Source: Bacteroidota bacterium
GTDB taxonomy: Bacteria > Bacteroidota > Bacteroidia > B-17B0 > Aurantibacillaceae
NCBI GenBank assembly: GCA_003153315.1
Contig: PLYA01000038.1
Location: 1 to 51,787, forward strand
Direction: 5' to 3'
DNA: 51,787 bases
Shown: in pieces, positions 14,883-25,056 of the stretch
How the letters are laid out: each line of letters starts with the position of its first letter
Position numbering within the stretch: position 1 is the first letter of the stretch
Program-made: the position numbers and the translations under genes
Notes under the pieces: generated by a model
What the model was told of the DNA's origin: nothing
The model's database searches: none
The model's input: only the letters and a program-made list of their open reading frames with translations

Positions 14883-16688
14883 ATGAATATCCGTAATGTT
14901 GCCATTATTGCCCACGTTGACCATGGTAAAACCACTTTGGTTGATAAAATTCTTCACACCTGTAAACTTTTTAGAGAAAATCAAGAGACAGGCGAGCTTA
15001 TCTTAGATAATAATGATTTAGAGCGTGAGCGTGGTATTACCATTTTGGCTAAAAATGTATCGGTTGTATATAAGGATACTAAAATTAATATTATTGATAC
15101 CCCTGGTCACGCCGATTTTGGCGGAGAAGTAGAGCGTGTATTAAATATGGCAGATGGGGTTGTTTTATTAGTAGATGCTTTTGAAGGGCCTATGCCACAA
15201 ACTCGTTTTGTACTTCAAAAAGCCATTGCCGCAGGCAAAAAAGCTATTTTGGTTATTAATAAAGTAGATAAACCAAATTGTCGCCCCGAAGAAGTGCATG
15301 ATATGGTATTTGATTTGTTCTTTAATTTAGAAGCCACCGAAGACCAATTGAATTTTCGTACCATTTATGGTTCTTCTAAACAAGGTTGGATGAGTACCGA
15401 TTATAAAGTGGTAACAGATTCTATTACTCCATTGTTGGATTGTATTTTAGAAAGCATTCCGCCGGCACCGATACGCGAAGGTACTTTACAATTGCAAATT
15501 ACTTCACTGGATTATTCTTCGTTTATTGGGCGTATTGCTGTAGGACGTGTATATCGCGGTGTTATTAAAGAAAATATGCCTGTTTCAGTTGTAAAACGTG
15601 ATGGAAGTATTGTTAAATCTCGCGTAAAAGACTTATTTATTTTTGACGGATTAGGTAAGTTAAAAGTTAGCGAAGTAATTGCTGGAGATATTTGTGCCTT
15701 TACAGGTATTGAAGGTTTTGAAATTGGCGATACTGTTGCTGACTTTGATAAGCCCGAAGGTTTGCCCGTTATCTCTATTGATGAACCTACCATGAGCATG
15801 TTGTTTACCATTAACACATCTCCTTTCTTTGGTAAAGATGGTAAGTTTGTTACTTCCCGCCATTTACGCGACAGGTTGTTTAAAGAACTTGAAAAGAATT
15901 TAGCGCTCCGTGTTGAAGAAACTGCTTCACCCGATTCTTATATTGTATTTGGTCGTGGTATCCTCCATTTATCAGTTTTAATTGAAACCATGCGTCGTGA
16001 AGGGTATGAGTTACAAGTAGGTCAGCCACAGGTTATCATTAAAGAAATTGACGGCAGAAAACATGAACCGGTTGAGGTATTAACTATTGATACACCGCAA
16101 GAAACATCCAGTCGTGTAATTGATTTGGTTTCTCAGCGCAAAGGAGATATGTTGGTAATGCAACCCAAAGGAGATTTAATTCATATGGAGTTTGAAATTC
16201 CTTCTCGTGGTATCATTGGTTTGCGTAATAACATTCTTACCGCTACTGCCGGAGAAGCTATTATGGCACATCGCTTTAAAGCTTATGAACCGTGGAAAGG
16301 TACCATCACCCAGCGTATTGCAGGAGTATTAATTTCTAAAGATAAAGGCACTTCGGTTGCTTATAGTATTGATAAATTGCAGGACAGAGGTAAATTCTTT
16401 ATTAATGCCGGAGAAGAAGTTTATCCGGGAATGATTATCGGAGAACATATCCGCCCGGATGATTTAGTAGTAAATGTTTGCGGAGAAAAGAAACTAACTA
16501 ACATGCGCGCTTCTGGTACGGATGAGAAAATGCGCATCATCCCTGCTATTAAATTCTCTTTAGAAGAAGCTATGGAATACATCGCTGCCGATGAATACGT
16601 AGAGGTTACACCAGTATCGTTACGTCTTCGTAAAATAATCTTAGATGAGAACGAGCGTAAGCGTACTACTAAAAAGGTAGAAGCTTAG
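14883..16688 (+). CDS. typA: Ribosome-associated GTPase TypA/BipA
   Basis: 601 residues, the usual length. G domain motifs: [10 protein letters not shown] (G1), RGIT (G2), [10 protein letters not shown] (G3), NKVDKP (G4), GSSKQG (G5). Domains II, III and V and the TypA-specific C-terminal domain follow. It acts on the ribosome and is needed for ribosome assembly and stress adaptation at low temperature in other bacteria. It is monocistronic. Codon use (many GGT, CGT) suggests high expression. Confidence 0.97.
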   Translation: MNIRNVAIIAHVDHGKTTLVDKILHTCKLFRENQETGELILDNNDLERERGITILAKNVSVVYKDTKINIIDTPGHADFGGEVERVLNMADGVVLLVDAFEGPMPQTRFVLQKAIAAGKKAILVINKVDKPNCRPEEVHDMVFDLFFNLEATEDQLNFRTIYGSSKQGWMSTDYKVVTDSITPLLDCILESIPPAPIREGTLQLQITSLDYSSFIGRIAVGRVYRGVIKENMPVSVVKRDGSIVKSRVKDLFIFDGLGKLKVSEVIAGDICAFTGIEGFEIGDTVADFDKPEGLPVISIDEPTMSMLFTINTSPFFGKDGKFVTSRHLRDRLFKELEKNLALRVEETASPDSYIVFGRGILHLSVLIETMRREGYELQVGQPQVIIKEIDGRKHEPVEVLTIDTPQETSSRVIDLVSQRKGDMLVMQPKGDLIHMEFEIPSRGIIGLRNNILTATAGEAIMAHRFKAYEPWKGTITQRIAGVLISKDKGTSVAYSIDKLQDRGKFFINAGEEVYPGMIIGEHIRPDDLVVNVCGEKKLTNMRASGTDEKMRIIPAIKFSLEEAMEYIAADEYVEVTPVSLRLRKIILDENERKRTTKKVEA

Positions 16689-16769
16689 TCTTTAATTACT
16701 TTCTTTTTATTGAGAGCTAGCTACTTTAACTTCTTAAAGTTAAAAGGGTTGTGTTCGTTAACCTTTTAT

Positions 16770-17189
16770 CTATGGGATAATAACTATTTTAAATGGTACA
16801 TTCCCCGGATTTGGAATCGCGACATTGTTAATCGAACTCACATTAATATATATGTCTTGTAAATCATTTGAAAATGATGTTTGTATTCCAGCTGAAATAA
16901 TATTAAGCGCAGTATAAACTGACCCATTCACCATAAATACCTGCACAGCATCTGTTTTATTAATGGTTAAAGAACTATAAGTAGCCGTCCATGTATTACC
17001 GGATAGTTTCCAGTCTTGGCTAGTAACAACAAAATCATACTCTTCAATATTTGCATTTCCCGCAGGTCCGGTTGGACCAGTTGCCCCAATAGGCCCGGTA
17101 GGGCCAACTACTGTATCTTTTGTACACCCCCATAAAATGATAGACAGTAAAATACCTATTGCTGCTTTTATTATGATTTTTGTTTTCAT
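16770..17189 (-). CDS. Lipoprotein with a short collagen-like stretch
   Basis: 139 residues. The signal ends ILWGCTKD, a lipobox. Residues 28-45 carry five or six Gly-X-X triplets (GPTGPIGATGPTGPAG), then a beta-rich domain of about 90 residues. This arrangement is common in Bacteroidota lipoproteins of unknown function; the triplets probably act as a linker rather than forming a true collagen helix. It is monocistronic, with its own promoter at 17249-17280. Confidence 0.8.
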   Translation of the reverse strand: MKTKIIIKAAIGILLSIILWGCTKDTVVGPTGPIGATGPTGPAGNANIEEYDFVVTSQDWKLSGNTWTATYSSLTINKTDAVQVFMVNGSVYTALNIISAGIQTSFSNDLQDIYINVSSINNVAIPNPGNVPFKIVIIP

Positions 17190-17248
17190 ATGTTCAATTT
17201 AAAGGGCTTGCCCACTCTTGGCTTTTTAACTTACTCCATTTCTAAATG

Positions 17249-17280
17249 CAAACATAAAGAAAATCTTCGGTTGCAGTCAA
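17249..17280 (-). promoter_or_regulatory. Promoter of the collagen-like lipoprotein
   Basis: On the minus strand TTG (17280-17278), a 21-bp spacer and TATGTTTG (17256-17249), a perfect -7 box. Confidence 0.55.
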
Positions 17281-17309
17281 ACTTTAACTTACAAAATCCT
17301 GTGATGTAA

Positions 17310-18566
17310 TTAATTTTTAAATAAATCAAACTCTTGTAAGTCGGGTTTATATTTTACTTTTCTATCCTTTTCAAGTTTGAAAATTAAGTTGCCTAAATCT
17401 TTTAAGAAAGGCATACCTAATTTATCGTATTCATATATTCCTGTACCTATTATGTCCCGTTCGTTTAAATACATAGTTACTGAAAGCATAAACTCTACAT
17501 TGTTTTTTACATCAGCTACGTAAGAACAATCACTTAAAAAACCATAAGCCCTGCCAACAATATTAAATACGCGTACGCTATCACTTGGAATAGTTGGAAC
17601 GCAACTGCCGTAATAAACAAATTTTTTAAACGAATCGTAATACTCTTTTGTGGCATAACTAGGATAAAGGCATTCTCTTGGATACATGCCTAAATATTTT
17701 AGTAGAAATTGCCAATCATCATTTGTTAAATTGTACTGATGTTCTTTATCCATGTGATTATTAAAAACTAATCTCCTTAAAATTTCATGGCAGTTACCTA
17801 AACTCATAAAATTATGAGTGTTAAAATCTTTAGGTTGATAAATACGTTTTCCAAATTCATTTGTATGCCCTTTTCCAACTTTAGTTTTTGGTAATGGGTG
17901 TGGTTTATTGTAGGTATAAAAAGTTAAAGCTTGTTTATATAAGGTGTCTCCTTTGTCTGACAAAAAATAAACAGGTGAAGTAATTTTAGCAGTATCTGCT
18001 TTACAGGAACCATCCAAACGATTAACAATACGAATATTTGGAAATCCCCATTTTTCAAGTGTTTGATGAATATAATCACAGCTTAAAAACTCATAGGTGC
18101 GGGCAAAAGCATAATTATCGCTAACTAAAAACATTTTCTTAATGTAATGTGCCACGCTTGGAAAGCGGTTTTCAGCAGTAGTATCTTTAAAAATTTTTTT
18201 CTGACATACAAATACACTATCCGTTATTAAAGTAGTGTTTTTATCTATATTATATTTTTTAAGATTATTTATCTTTTCTAATGCTATAATGGAAACTGGC
18301 AGTTTTACAAGACTTGCAGGGTAAAAGAATTTATTGCTGTCAGTATTCCAGTAATAGTTTTTAAATGTTGGATTGTTTTCTTTATCGCGGGTAATACGGG
18401 TGTAAATAATTTGTAATTTATATTTTTTAGGATTATTTAAAAGCTTAGTATGATTAGGTAAACTAGCACGTAATAAACTATCTAAATAAGGGCTTGTTTT
18501 TTGTGAAAAACTTATCGAGTAAATAATAAAAAAGTAAAATAAAAACAAACCACTTTTTAAATACAT
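17310..18566 (-). CDS. Exported serine hydrolase of the beta-lactamase / PBP fold
   Basis: 418 residues with an N-terminal signal (LFLFYFFIIYSISFS). The SxxK motif is in YPASLVKLPVSI (about residue 85), an SDN motif in FLVSDNYAFAR (about 150), and a later KGHTNEFG may contribute the third element. These features place it in the class A beta-lactamase-like serine hydrolase family, but it is longer than a true beta-lactamase and no KTG is clear, so cell-wall or unknown peptidase/esterase activity is more likely than antibiotic resistance. Its codons are A/T-rich. It is monocistronic. Confidence 0.7.
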   Translation of the reverse strand: MYLKSGLFLFYFFIIYSISFSQKTSPYLDSLLRASLPNHTKLLNNPKKYKLQIIYTRITRDKENNPTFKNYYWNTDSNKFFYPASLVKLPVSIIALEKINNLKKYNIDKNTTLITDSVFVCQKKIFKDTTAENRFPSVAHYIKKMFLVSDNYAFARTYEFLSCDYIHQTLEKWGFPNIRIVNRLDGSCKADTAKITSPVYFLSDKGDTLYKQALTFYTYNKPHPLPKTKVGKGHTNEFGKRIYQPKDFNTHNFMSLGNCHEILRRLVFNNHMDKEHQYNLTNDDWQFLLKYLGMYPRECLYPSYATKEYYDSFKKFVYYGSCVPTIPSDSVRVFNIVGRAYGFLSDCSYVADVKNNVEFMLSVTMYLNERDIIGTGIYEYDKLGMPFLKDLGNLIFKLEKDRKVKYKPDLQEFDLFKN

Positions 18567-18660
18567 AAACTACTTAAAGAATTTTTTAAAACTACTATTT
18601 TTAAAATAAACTATTTGAAAGCTATTTTGTTAATAGAGTAGTGCCATTAAATTAAACTTG

Positions 18661-18668
18661 TATTTTTG
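18661..18668 (+). promoter_or_regulatory. -7 box TATTTTTG
   Basis: A perfect TAnnTTTG box 35 bp before the lipoprotein start at 18704; no clear -33 element. Confidence 0.45.
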
Positions 18669-18703
18669 TTTCAATTAATCATTAAAAGTAAAAACATTAA
18701 ACC

Positions 18704-19042
18704 ATGAAAAAAATCTTATCCATAGTAGCATTATCAACGCTATTGCTTTCATCTTGTTTTGTAAACCGTACTACGGTTGGTTATGGTCCGGTTGGTGCAT
18801 CCATACATGATATGACTTATTCTAAAGCCAAGCAACGTTATATATTATTCGGTTTAATAGGACTTAACCACCCTAAATTGCCTATACCTCCAGTAAACAT
18901 TGGGTATGAAATAAAATCAAGTTTTAGTCTATGGGATGGTATCATTACCGGTATAACAGTCGGCATATACGGACAAAGAACCGAACGAATCCTTATAAAC
19001 AGACAAGACGAGCGTTCCATTCAGGAAAGACAAAAACAGTAG
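18704..19042 (+). CDS. Small lipoprotein, Bor-like layout
   Basis: 112 residues. The signal ends LLLSSCFV (lipobox). Two features recall the Bor/Iss type of small lipoprotein: a hydrophobic strand QRYILFGLIGL and a later SLWDGIITGITVGIYGQRTERI. The resemblance is in layout only, so the family is uncertain. The C-terminus is polar and charged. It is a single gene with no close neighbours. Confidence 0.6.
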   Translation: MKKILSIVALSTLLLSSCFVNRTTVGYGPVGASIHDMTYSKAKQRYILFGLIGLNHPKLPIPPVNIGYEIKSSFSLWDGIITGITVGIYGQRTERILINRQDERSIQERQKQ

Positions 19043-19136
19043 GTCAAATTGGTTCTTTTTAATTTAACAGATACTTTACGGTAATTTTCTCGAAATAATT
19101 ACTATTTTTACTTATAGAATATGATTCTATTCTATA

Positions 19137-22100
19137 ATGAAAAAAAGGTATTTTATACTTTTCTGGTTATTTGTATGCTCTGTTCTATACATAAGTGCTG
19201 CAGATGATACGCCTTCCTATCTAAATTTTATTAAAAATAAGGGGCAATGGAATAGTAATGTATTATATCAAGCTGACTTTAGAGGCGGGCGATTATTTTT
19301 GGAGAAAAATGCTTTTACGTATCTTTTTTATCCGCAGGATGGGCTTAGGGAATTGCATCCGCATCAGCTAAGCAATCAATCGGCAAGAACCAAGCAAGCT
19401 AATAAGGATGAAATAACCCTAAACTTTCATGCCGTGCGTATGGAGTTTGTTGGGAGTTCTGTAAGTGTTACTACGGGGCAATTAAATAATAAACCCTTTT
19501 ATCATAACTATTATTTGGGTTCCGACTCTAAACAGTGGGCAAACAAAGTGCCTATTAGCGAAGGGGTTATGTATAACGATTTATATAATGGCATTTCATT
19601 AAAAGCTTTTAGTAGTAATAATAATCCTCGTTATGATTTTATAGTAAATCCATTGAAAGATGCTTCTGTAATTAAAATGAAATTTACTGGACAAAATAAC
19701 CTCTCTATAAAAAATGGAAAATTAATTATAGGTACCAGTATTGGAGAAATAACTCAAAATGCCCCCTATGCTTACCAGGAAGAAGATGGTAAACGAAACA
19801 AAGTAAACTGCAAATACGAATTAAAAGAAGATATAGTAAGCGTAGAAATTACAGGCAACTACAACCACAACAAACCTTTGATAATTGACCCCACACTTGT
19901 ATTTGCAACCTTTACAGGTTCTACGGCTGATAATTGGGGAATGACTGCCAGTTATGATAACTTAGGTAATGGATACACAGCAGGTATTTGTTTTGATACG
20001 GGCTACCCGGCTACACCCGGTGCATTTCAGGCAACGTTTGCAGGTGGGGTTCCAACAAGTGATTATATTGGTTTTGATATTGTAACCTCCAAATTTAGCC
20101 CTACAGGTTCCAATTTGTTGTTTTCAACCTATTTAGGTGGTAGTAATAATGAAGAACCCGAAAGTATTATAGTAGATAATGCCAATAACCTTTTAATACT
20201 TGGGCGTTCTGCTTCTACTGATTTTCCGGTTACTACGGGTGCTTATGATGTTAGCCTGAATGGAGGTGCAGATATTATTGTTACAAAATTTAATACTACC
20301 GGAACCGCATTAATTGCTTCTACCTTTATTGGTGGAAGCGGAGATGATGGAATAAATTATTCACAGGATGAGCTTACCTTAGGCTCCTTAAAATATAATT
20401 ACGCCGATGATGGGCGTGGCGATATTATATTAGACTCTAATAACAACGTTTATATTGCATCTTGTACACAATCAACCAACTTTCCTGTTACGGCAGGTTG
20501 TATGCAATCTTCTAATGCAGGTATGCAGGACGGATGTGTGTTAAAATTAAACCCTACTCTTTCATCGCTGATATGGAGCACCTATCTTGGGGGAAGTGCT
20601 AATGATGCAGCTTATAATCTTGCTGTAGACAACGGCAATAGTGTGTATGTTACTGGTGGCACTGAGAGTACTAATTTCCCGGTAAGTTCGGGTGCCTTCC
20701 ATCCTACTTATGGAGGAAGTATAGATGGTTTCCTTGCTCATATTTCCTCCGGTGGAAACACATTACTACAATCTACCTATATTGGCACAATGGGTTACGA
20801 TCAATCTTATTTTGTGCAATTAGATGCTTCTAACAATGTGTATATATACGGGCAGACGAGTGGTAATTACTCCATAACAACAGGTGTGTATTCAAATCCT
20901 CATAGCGGACAATTTATACATGAATTTAATTCTACTTTATCAAGCACTATATTTTCTACTGAATTTGGTACGGGTCAGGGTGCGCCTGATATAGCACCCT
21001 CTGCTTTTTTGGTAGATAGGTGCAGCAATATTTATATATCAGGTTGGGGCGGTACTCTGGGTGGTTGCAATGTACCAAATAGTACTACCAACGGATTGCC
21101 TGTAACATCAAATGCATTTCAACCACATACCGATGGAATGGATTTTTATTTTATGGTATTGAAACCAGGTGCAATTGCCTTATGGTATGCAACTTATTTT
21201 GGCGGGGATAGTGGTAGTATGGAGCATGTAGATGGAGGTACCAGTCGATTTGATAAATCGGGGGTTATTTATCAAGCAATATGCGAAGGCTGTGCCGTAA
21301 ATCCTGCTACTAATTGGCAGGTAAATCAGGATATGCCCACTACACCAAATGCTTGGTCAACAACAGATCAATCAAATAACTGTAATAATGCTTTAGTAAA
21401 ATTCAGTTTTGATTTAATTCAGGCACAAGCAGCTTTAAATATTAATCCTACATCCGCCGCAGGCTGTGCATCTTTTTCTGTTAGTTTTACTAATCAAAGT
21501 CAAAACGCTACAAATTATATTTGGTCTTTTGGGGACGGAGGTTCCGCTAATACTACTAATACCTCTCATACCTACACTACACCTGGTACTTATTCCGTAA
21601 GCCTTGTAGCAATAGATTCCGCGGTATGTTACTCAATTGACACTATTGTAGCTACTATAACAGTGTATCCTTTGCCTACCATAACAGTTAATAGTCCAAC
21701 TGTTTGTGCAGGCACAACGACCACTTTAACCGCTACAGGAGCATCTACATATACTTGGAGTGCAAATAATGTAACAGTATCTCCCATTCAATCACCTACA
21801 GTTTCTACCCAATATACTGTTACAGGAACCGATATTCATTCCTGTATAAGCACTGCTATAACAAGTATTGCTGTAAATCCTTTGCCAATAATAAGCGCAA
21901 GCAGTTCAACAATATGTGCGGGAGATACAACTACAGTAACTGCCAACGGGGCATCTACATATACTTGGAGTACTTCTGCCACAACGCCATCCATAACAAT
22001 ACATCCACTAACAACAACTCATTATACGGTAACAGGAACAGATACCAATAATTGCAAGAACATTGCTACATCAACGGTAACGGTTAACCCTTTACCCATA

Positions 22101-23666
22101 ATAACAGTAAACCATCCTTCCATATGTATAGGAAATACTGCTACATTAACTGCAAGCGGAGCAAATACTTATATATGGAATACAAGTGACACCACTTCAT
22201 CTATTATTCAATCTCCCGTGATAACCACTCATTACACAGTAACGGCTACTAATGCCAATAGTTGTGTAAAAACAACTACTACAAGTATAATTGTAAATCC
22301 TTTACCCATAGTTACTGCAACTAGTGATACAATATGTTTAGGTACTAATGCTATACTAACTGCCGGTGGAGCATCTACTTATGTTTGGAGTTCTGGCAAT
22401 ACAGGAGCATCAGTTATATTGTCTCCCACGGTAGCCACTAATTATACCGTTACGGGTACGGATATTCATTCTTGCGTAAATACAGCTACGGCAAGTATTG
22501 ATGTGAATTTTGGACCCATAATTAGTGTTAGTAATGCAACTATATGCATGGGAAATACAGCTACCTTAACAGCTACAGGTGCACTATCTTATACATGGAG
22601 CACCTTAGATACTGGCGTTTCTATTACCGTGTCTCCTGTGCTTTCTACTCAATATATTGTATCAAGTTCAAATGGAATTTGTACAAGTAGTAAAACAAGT
22701 ACTGTGTCTGTTATGGTTAATCATACATATATTGAAAGTGTCACTTCTATCGTATGTACCGGCGACAGCCTTAAATTATATACTACAAATACTTACACGG
22801 CTTATAATTGGAACACCGGGCAAACTACACCCACTATAGAAGTAACTCATGCAGGAACTTATTTTGTAAACACAATAGATAATTACGGTTGCAAAGGTAT
22901 GGATAGCATTAAAGTAAGCGAGGACTCTCCTGTTGCCATTCATTTGCAGGATGCCACTATATGTGATGGGCAAAGCGTGCAATTACAGCTTACGCAGGGC
23001 AGTAATTATATCTATTTATGGAGCCCTCCCTTTGGTTTGAATAACACCAACATTTATAATCCTATTGCTCATCCAACAACAACAACAACTTATACGGCAT
23101 CAATAGCTAATGGCCCGTGTATAAATACCAATACCGTTACCATATTTGTACATCCTATTCCGGTATTAAGCATTCAGCCTAAATATTCTTTAGTATTGGA
23201 AGGAGAGAATGTTACCCTTCATGTTACATCAACAGATAGTTGCATTTGGTCTCCTGAAAACTATTTGAGCTGTAGCACTTGCAACACAAGCATATCTACT
23301 CCGGCAAGTGATATTATCTACACCATTACCGCTACCAATAGCTACAATTGCTCTGCAATTACAACGGCAACTGTGCAGGTAGAAATAGAAGCCACTTTGT
23401 ATATACCCAATACTTTTACGCCCAATGATGATGGATTAAACGATGTATTTAAGGCCGTGTGCAATCATATTCACGATTTAAAAATGGTTGTTTACGACCG
23501 CTGGGGGCTTCTTATCTTTCAAACAAATGCCATAGATAAAGGCTGGGACGGAACCTATCACGGAGGAAAGTGCCAGGAAGACGTATATGTATATAAGCTA
23601 CAATATACTGACGACCCTACAAACAAATTGCATAATATGGCAGGGCAGGTAACCTTGCTAAGGTAA
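19137..23666 (+). CDS. Large T9SS surface protein with SBBP, PKD and Ig-like repeats
   Basis: 1509 residues. Signal peptide (1-21), an N-terminal DUF7948-like region starting NFIKNKGQW (about 28-250), SBBP-type propeller repeats (about 255-760, each with an LGGSxND and TxFPV pattern), a PKD domain (about 775-850, NYIWSFGDGG), then six or more Ig-like repeats of roughly 80 residues (PTVCAGTTTTLTATGASTYTWS and variants), and a C-terminal gliding-motility-type domain (IPNTFTPNDDGLNDVF, then VYDRWGLLIF and GWDGTYHGGK), the T9SS type B signal. Probably a cell-surface adhesin or structural protein. The near-identical Ig-like repeats between 21660 and 22700 suggest recent internal duplication. Confidence 0.92.
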   Translation: MKKRYFILFWLFVCSVLYISAADDTPSYLNFIKNKGQWNSNVLYQADFRGGRLFLEKNAFTYLFYPQDGLRELHPHQLSNQSARTKQANKDEITLNFHAVRMEFVGSSVSVTTGQLNNKPFYHNYYLGSDSKQWANKVPISEGVMYNDLYNGISLKAFSSNNNPRYDFIVNPLKDASVIKMKFTGQNNLSIKNGKLIIGTSIGEITQNAPYAYQEEDGKRNKVNCKYELKEDIVSVEITGNYNHNKPLIIDPTLVFATFTGSTADNWGMTASYDNLGNGYTAGICFDTGYPATPGAFQATFAGGVPTSDYIGFDIVTSKFSPTGSNLLFSTYLGGSNNEEPESIIVDNANNLLILGRSASTDFPVTTGAYDVSLNGGADIIVTKFNTTGTALIASTFIGGSGDDGINYSQDELTLGSLKYNYADDGRGDIILDSNNNVYIASCTQSTNFPVTAGCMQSSNAGMQDGCVLKLNPTLSSLIWSTYLGGSANDAAYNLAVDNGNSVYVTGGTESTNFPVSSGAFHPTYGGSIDGFLAHISSGGNTLLQSTYIGTMGYDQSYFVQLDASNNVYIYGQTSGNYSITTGVYSNPHSGQFIHEFNSTLSSTIFSTEFGTGQGAPDIAPSAFLVDRCSNIYISGWGGTLGGCNVPNSTTNGLPVTSNAFQPHTDGMDFYFMVLKPGAIALWYATYFGGDSGSMEHVDGGTSRFDKSGVIYQAICEGCAVNPATNWQVNQDMPTTPNAWSTTDQSNNCNNALVKFSFDLIQAQAALNINPTSAAGCASFSVSFTNQSQNATNYIWSFGDGGSANTTNTSHTYTTPGTYSVSLVAIDSAVCYSIDTIVATITVYPLPTITVNSPTVCAGTTTTLTATGASTYTWSANNVTVSPIQSPTVSTQYTVTGTDIHSCISTAITSIAVNPLPIISASSSTICAGDTTTVTANGASTYTWSTSATTPSITIHPLTTTHYTVTGTDTNNCKNIATSTVTVNPLPIITVNHPSICIGNTATLTASGANTYIWNTSDTTSSIIQSPVITTHYTVTATNANSCVKTTTTSIIVNPLPIVTATSDTICLGTNAILTAGGASTYVWSSGNTGASVILSPTVATNYTVTGTDIHSCVNTATASIDVNFGPIISVSNATICMGNTATLTATGALSYTWSTLDTGVSITVSPVLSTQYIVSSSNGICTSSKTSTVSVMVNHTYIESVTSIVCTGDSLKLYTTNTYTAYNWNTGQTTPTIEVTHAGTYFVNTIDNYGCKGMDSIKVSEDSPVAIHLQDATICDGQSVQLQLTQGSNYIYLWSPPFGLNNTNIYNPIAHPTTTTTYTASIANGPCINTNTVTIFVHPIPVLSIQPKYSLVLEGENVTLHVTSTDSCIWSPENYLSCSTCNTSISTPASDIIYTITATNSYNCSAITTATVQVEIEATLYIPNTFTPNDDGLNDVFKAVCNHIHDLKMVVYDRWGLLIFQTNAIDKGWDGTYHGGKCQEDVYVYKLQYTDDPTNKLHNMAGQVTLLR

Positions 23667-23688
23667 CGAGCTATTCCAATTAATTGTG

Positions 23689-23696
23689 TATCTTTG
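23689..23696 (+). promoter_or_regulatory. Helicase promoter -7 box with a long 5' leader
   Basis: TATCTTTG is a perfect -7 box. The next start codon is at 23842, so the leader would be about 140 bases. Long leaders are known for cold-inducible DEAD-box helicase genes in other bacteria; whether this one regulates is not visible. Confidence 0.5.
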
Positions 23697-23841
23697 CATT
23701 ATCAATTAGAAGATTGTATCTCAATCAGTTTGTATTCCGACTTCACAACACGATATACTTTACAATTTCTTTTCAGATTAAACAGCCCATGCGCTTGAAC
23801 GCATATACCTGTTTGTATTTATAAATTTAAAAAATAATAAA

Positions 23842-24972
23842 ATGACATTTCAAGATTTAAAACTTATCCCCGAGCTTACGTTAGCTTTAGATAAAAAGGG
23901 TTATAAAGAACCTACACCCATCCAACAACAAGCTATTCCGCATATACTGGCAGGAAAAGATATTTTTGGATGCGCACAAACAGGCACCGGCAAAACAGCC
24001 GCCTTTGCTTTACCTATATTGCAATTACTGCATATCAACAAACCGGCAGTGCCGCAAAAAACCATTAAGGCATTAATACTGGCACCTACGCGTGAGTTAG
24101 CTTTACAGATTAGTGAAAACTTTTTGGAATATGGAAGAAACCTGGGCATTACACATACAACCGTATTTGGTGGTGTTAATCAAAATCCGCAGGTTAATGC
24201 TATAAAAAGAGGCGTGAGTATATTAGTGGCAACCCCCGGCAGGTTGCTCGATTTGATGCAACAAGGTTTTATCAAACTAAACAGCATAGAATACTTTGTG
24301 TTGGATGAAGCCGACCGTATGCTGGACATGGGCTTTATTAACGACATAAAAAAAGTAATTACCAAATTACCTGTGAAAAGACATACCATGTTTTTCTCGG
24401 CTACAGCTGCACCGGATATTATGAAGCTGGCAAATACTATACTTAAAAATCCGGTAAGTGTGGCAGTTACGCCTGTTTCATCCACTACAACTTTAGTTAA
24501 GCAATCTGTTTATTATGTGAAGAAAGAAAGTAAACGCAATTTACTGAAACACATTTTAAAGAGTGCAACCATAGAAAGTGCTTTGGTGTTTACACGCACC
24601 AAACGTGGTGCCGATAAGGTAGTGAAAGAGCTTAACAGTGCCGGCATTAAATCTGAAGCTATACACGGTAACAAATCTCAGAATGCCAGAGAAAGAGCCT
24701 TGAAAGGATTTAAAGATAGAACGATTCGTGTATTAGTAGCAACTGATATTGCCTCACGTGGTATTGATGTAGATAAATTATCGCATGTAATAAACTATGA
24801 ACTACCCGAGCAAGCTGAAACATACGTTCACCGCATAGGTAGAACGGGTAGGGCAGGGGCTAACGGTATTGCTATTTCTTTTTGTACGCAGGATGAAATG
24901 CCTTATTTAAAAGACATTACTAAACTTATCAAAAAAGATATTGAGGTGATAAAGTCTCATCCTTTTGCTTAG
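23842..24972 (+). CDS. DEAD-box RNA helicase, RhlE-like
   Basis: 376 residues: the two-domain core with almost no C-terminal extension. Motifs in order: Q motif (GYKEPTPIQQQAIP), I (AQTGTGKT), Ia (PTRELALQ), II (DEAD), III (SAT), IV (ALVFTRTK), V (ATDIASRGID), VI (HRIGRTGRAG). Such short RhlE-type helicases act in RNA turnover and ribosome maturation, often at low temperature. It is monocistronic with a long leader and a bidirectional terminator after it. Confidence 0.93.
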   Translation: MTFQDLKLIPELTLALDKKGYKEPTPIQQQAIPHILAGKDIFGCAQTGTGKTAAFALPILQLLHINKPAVPQKTIKALILAPTRELALQISENFLEYGRNLGITHTTVFGGVNQNPQVNAIKRGVSILVATPGRLLDLMQQGFIKLNSIEYFVLDEADRMLDMGFINDIKKVITKLPVKRHTMFFSATAAPDIMKLANTILKNPVSVAVTPVSSTTTLVKQSVYYVKKESKRNLLKHILKSATIESALVFTRTKRGADKVVKELNSAGIKSEAIHGNKSQNARERALKGFKDRTIRVLVATDIASRGIDVDKLSHVINYELPEQAETYVHRIGRTGRAGANGIAISFCTQDEMPYLKDITKLIKKDIEVIKSHPFA

Positions 24973-25002
24973 GCTATTTTCCTCATTACAAAGAGGCAAA
25001 AC

Positions 25003-25035
25003 AAAGCAATCTCTATAATTTATAGAGATTGCTTT
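25003..25035. terminator. Bidirectional hairpin terminator
   Basis: A near-perfect palindrome: AAAGCAATCTCTATAA with its reverse complement, giving a 14-16 bp stem. It lies between the converging helicase and efflux-adaptor genes and could end both. Confidence 0.8.
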
Positions 25036-25056
25036 ACTTACAATAACAAACTTAAT

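Noticed and set aside
17310..18566. True class A beta-lactamase
   Set aside because: SxxK and SDN are present, but the protein is too long and lacks a clear KTG; called a serine hydrolase instead.
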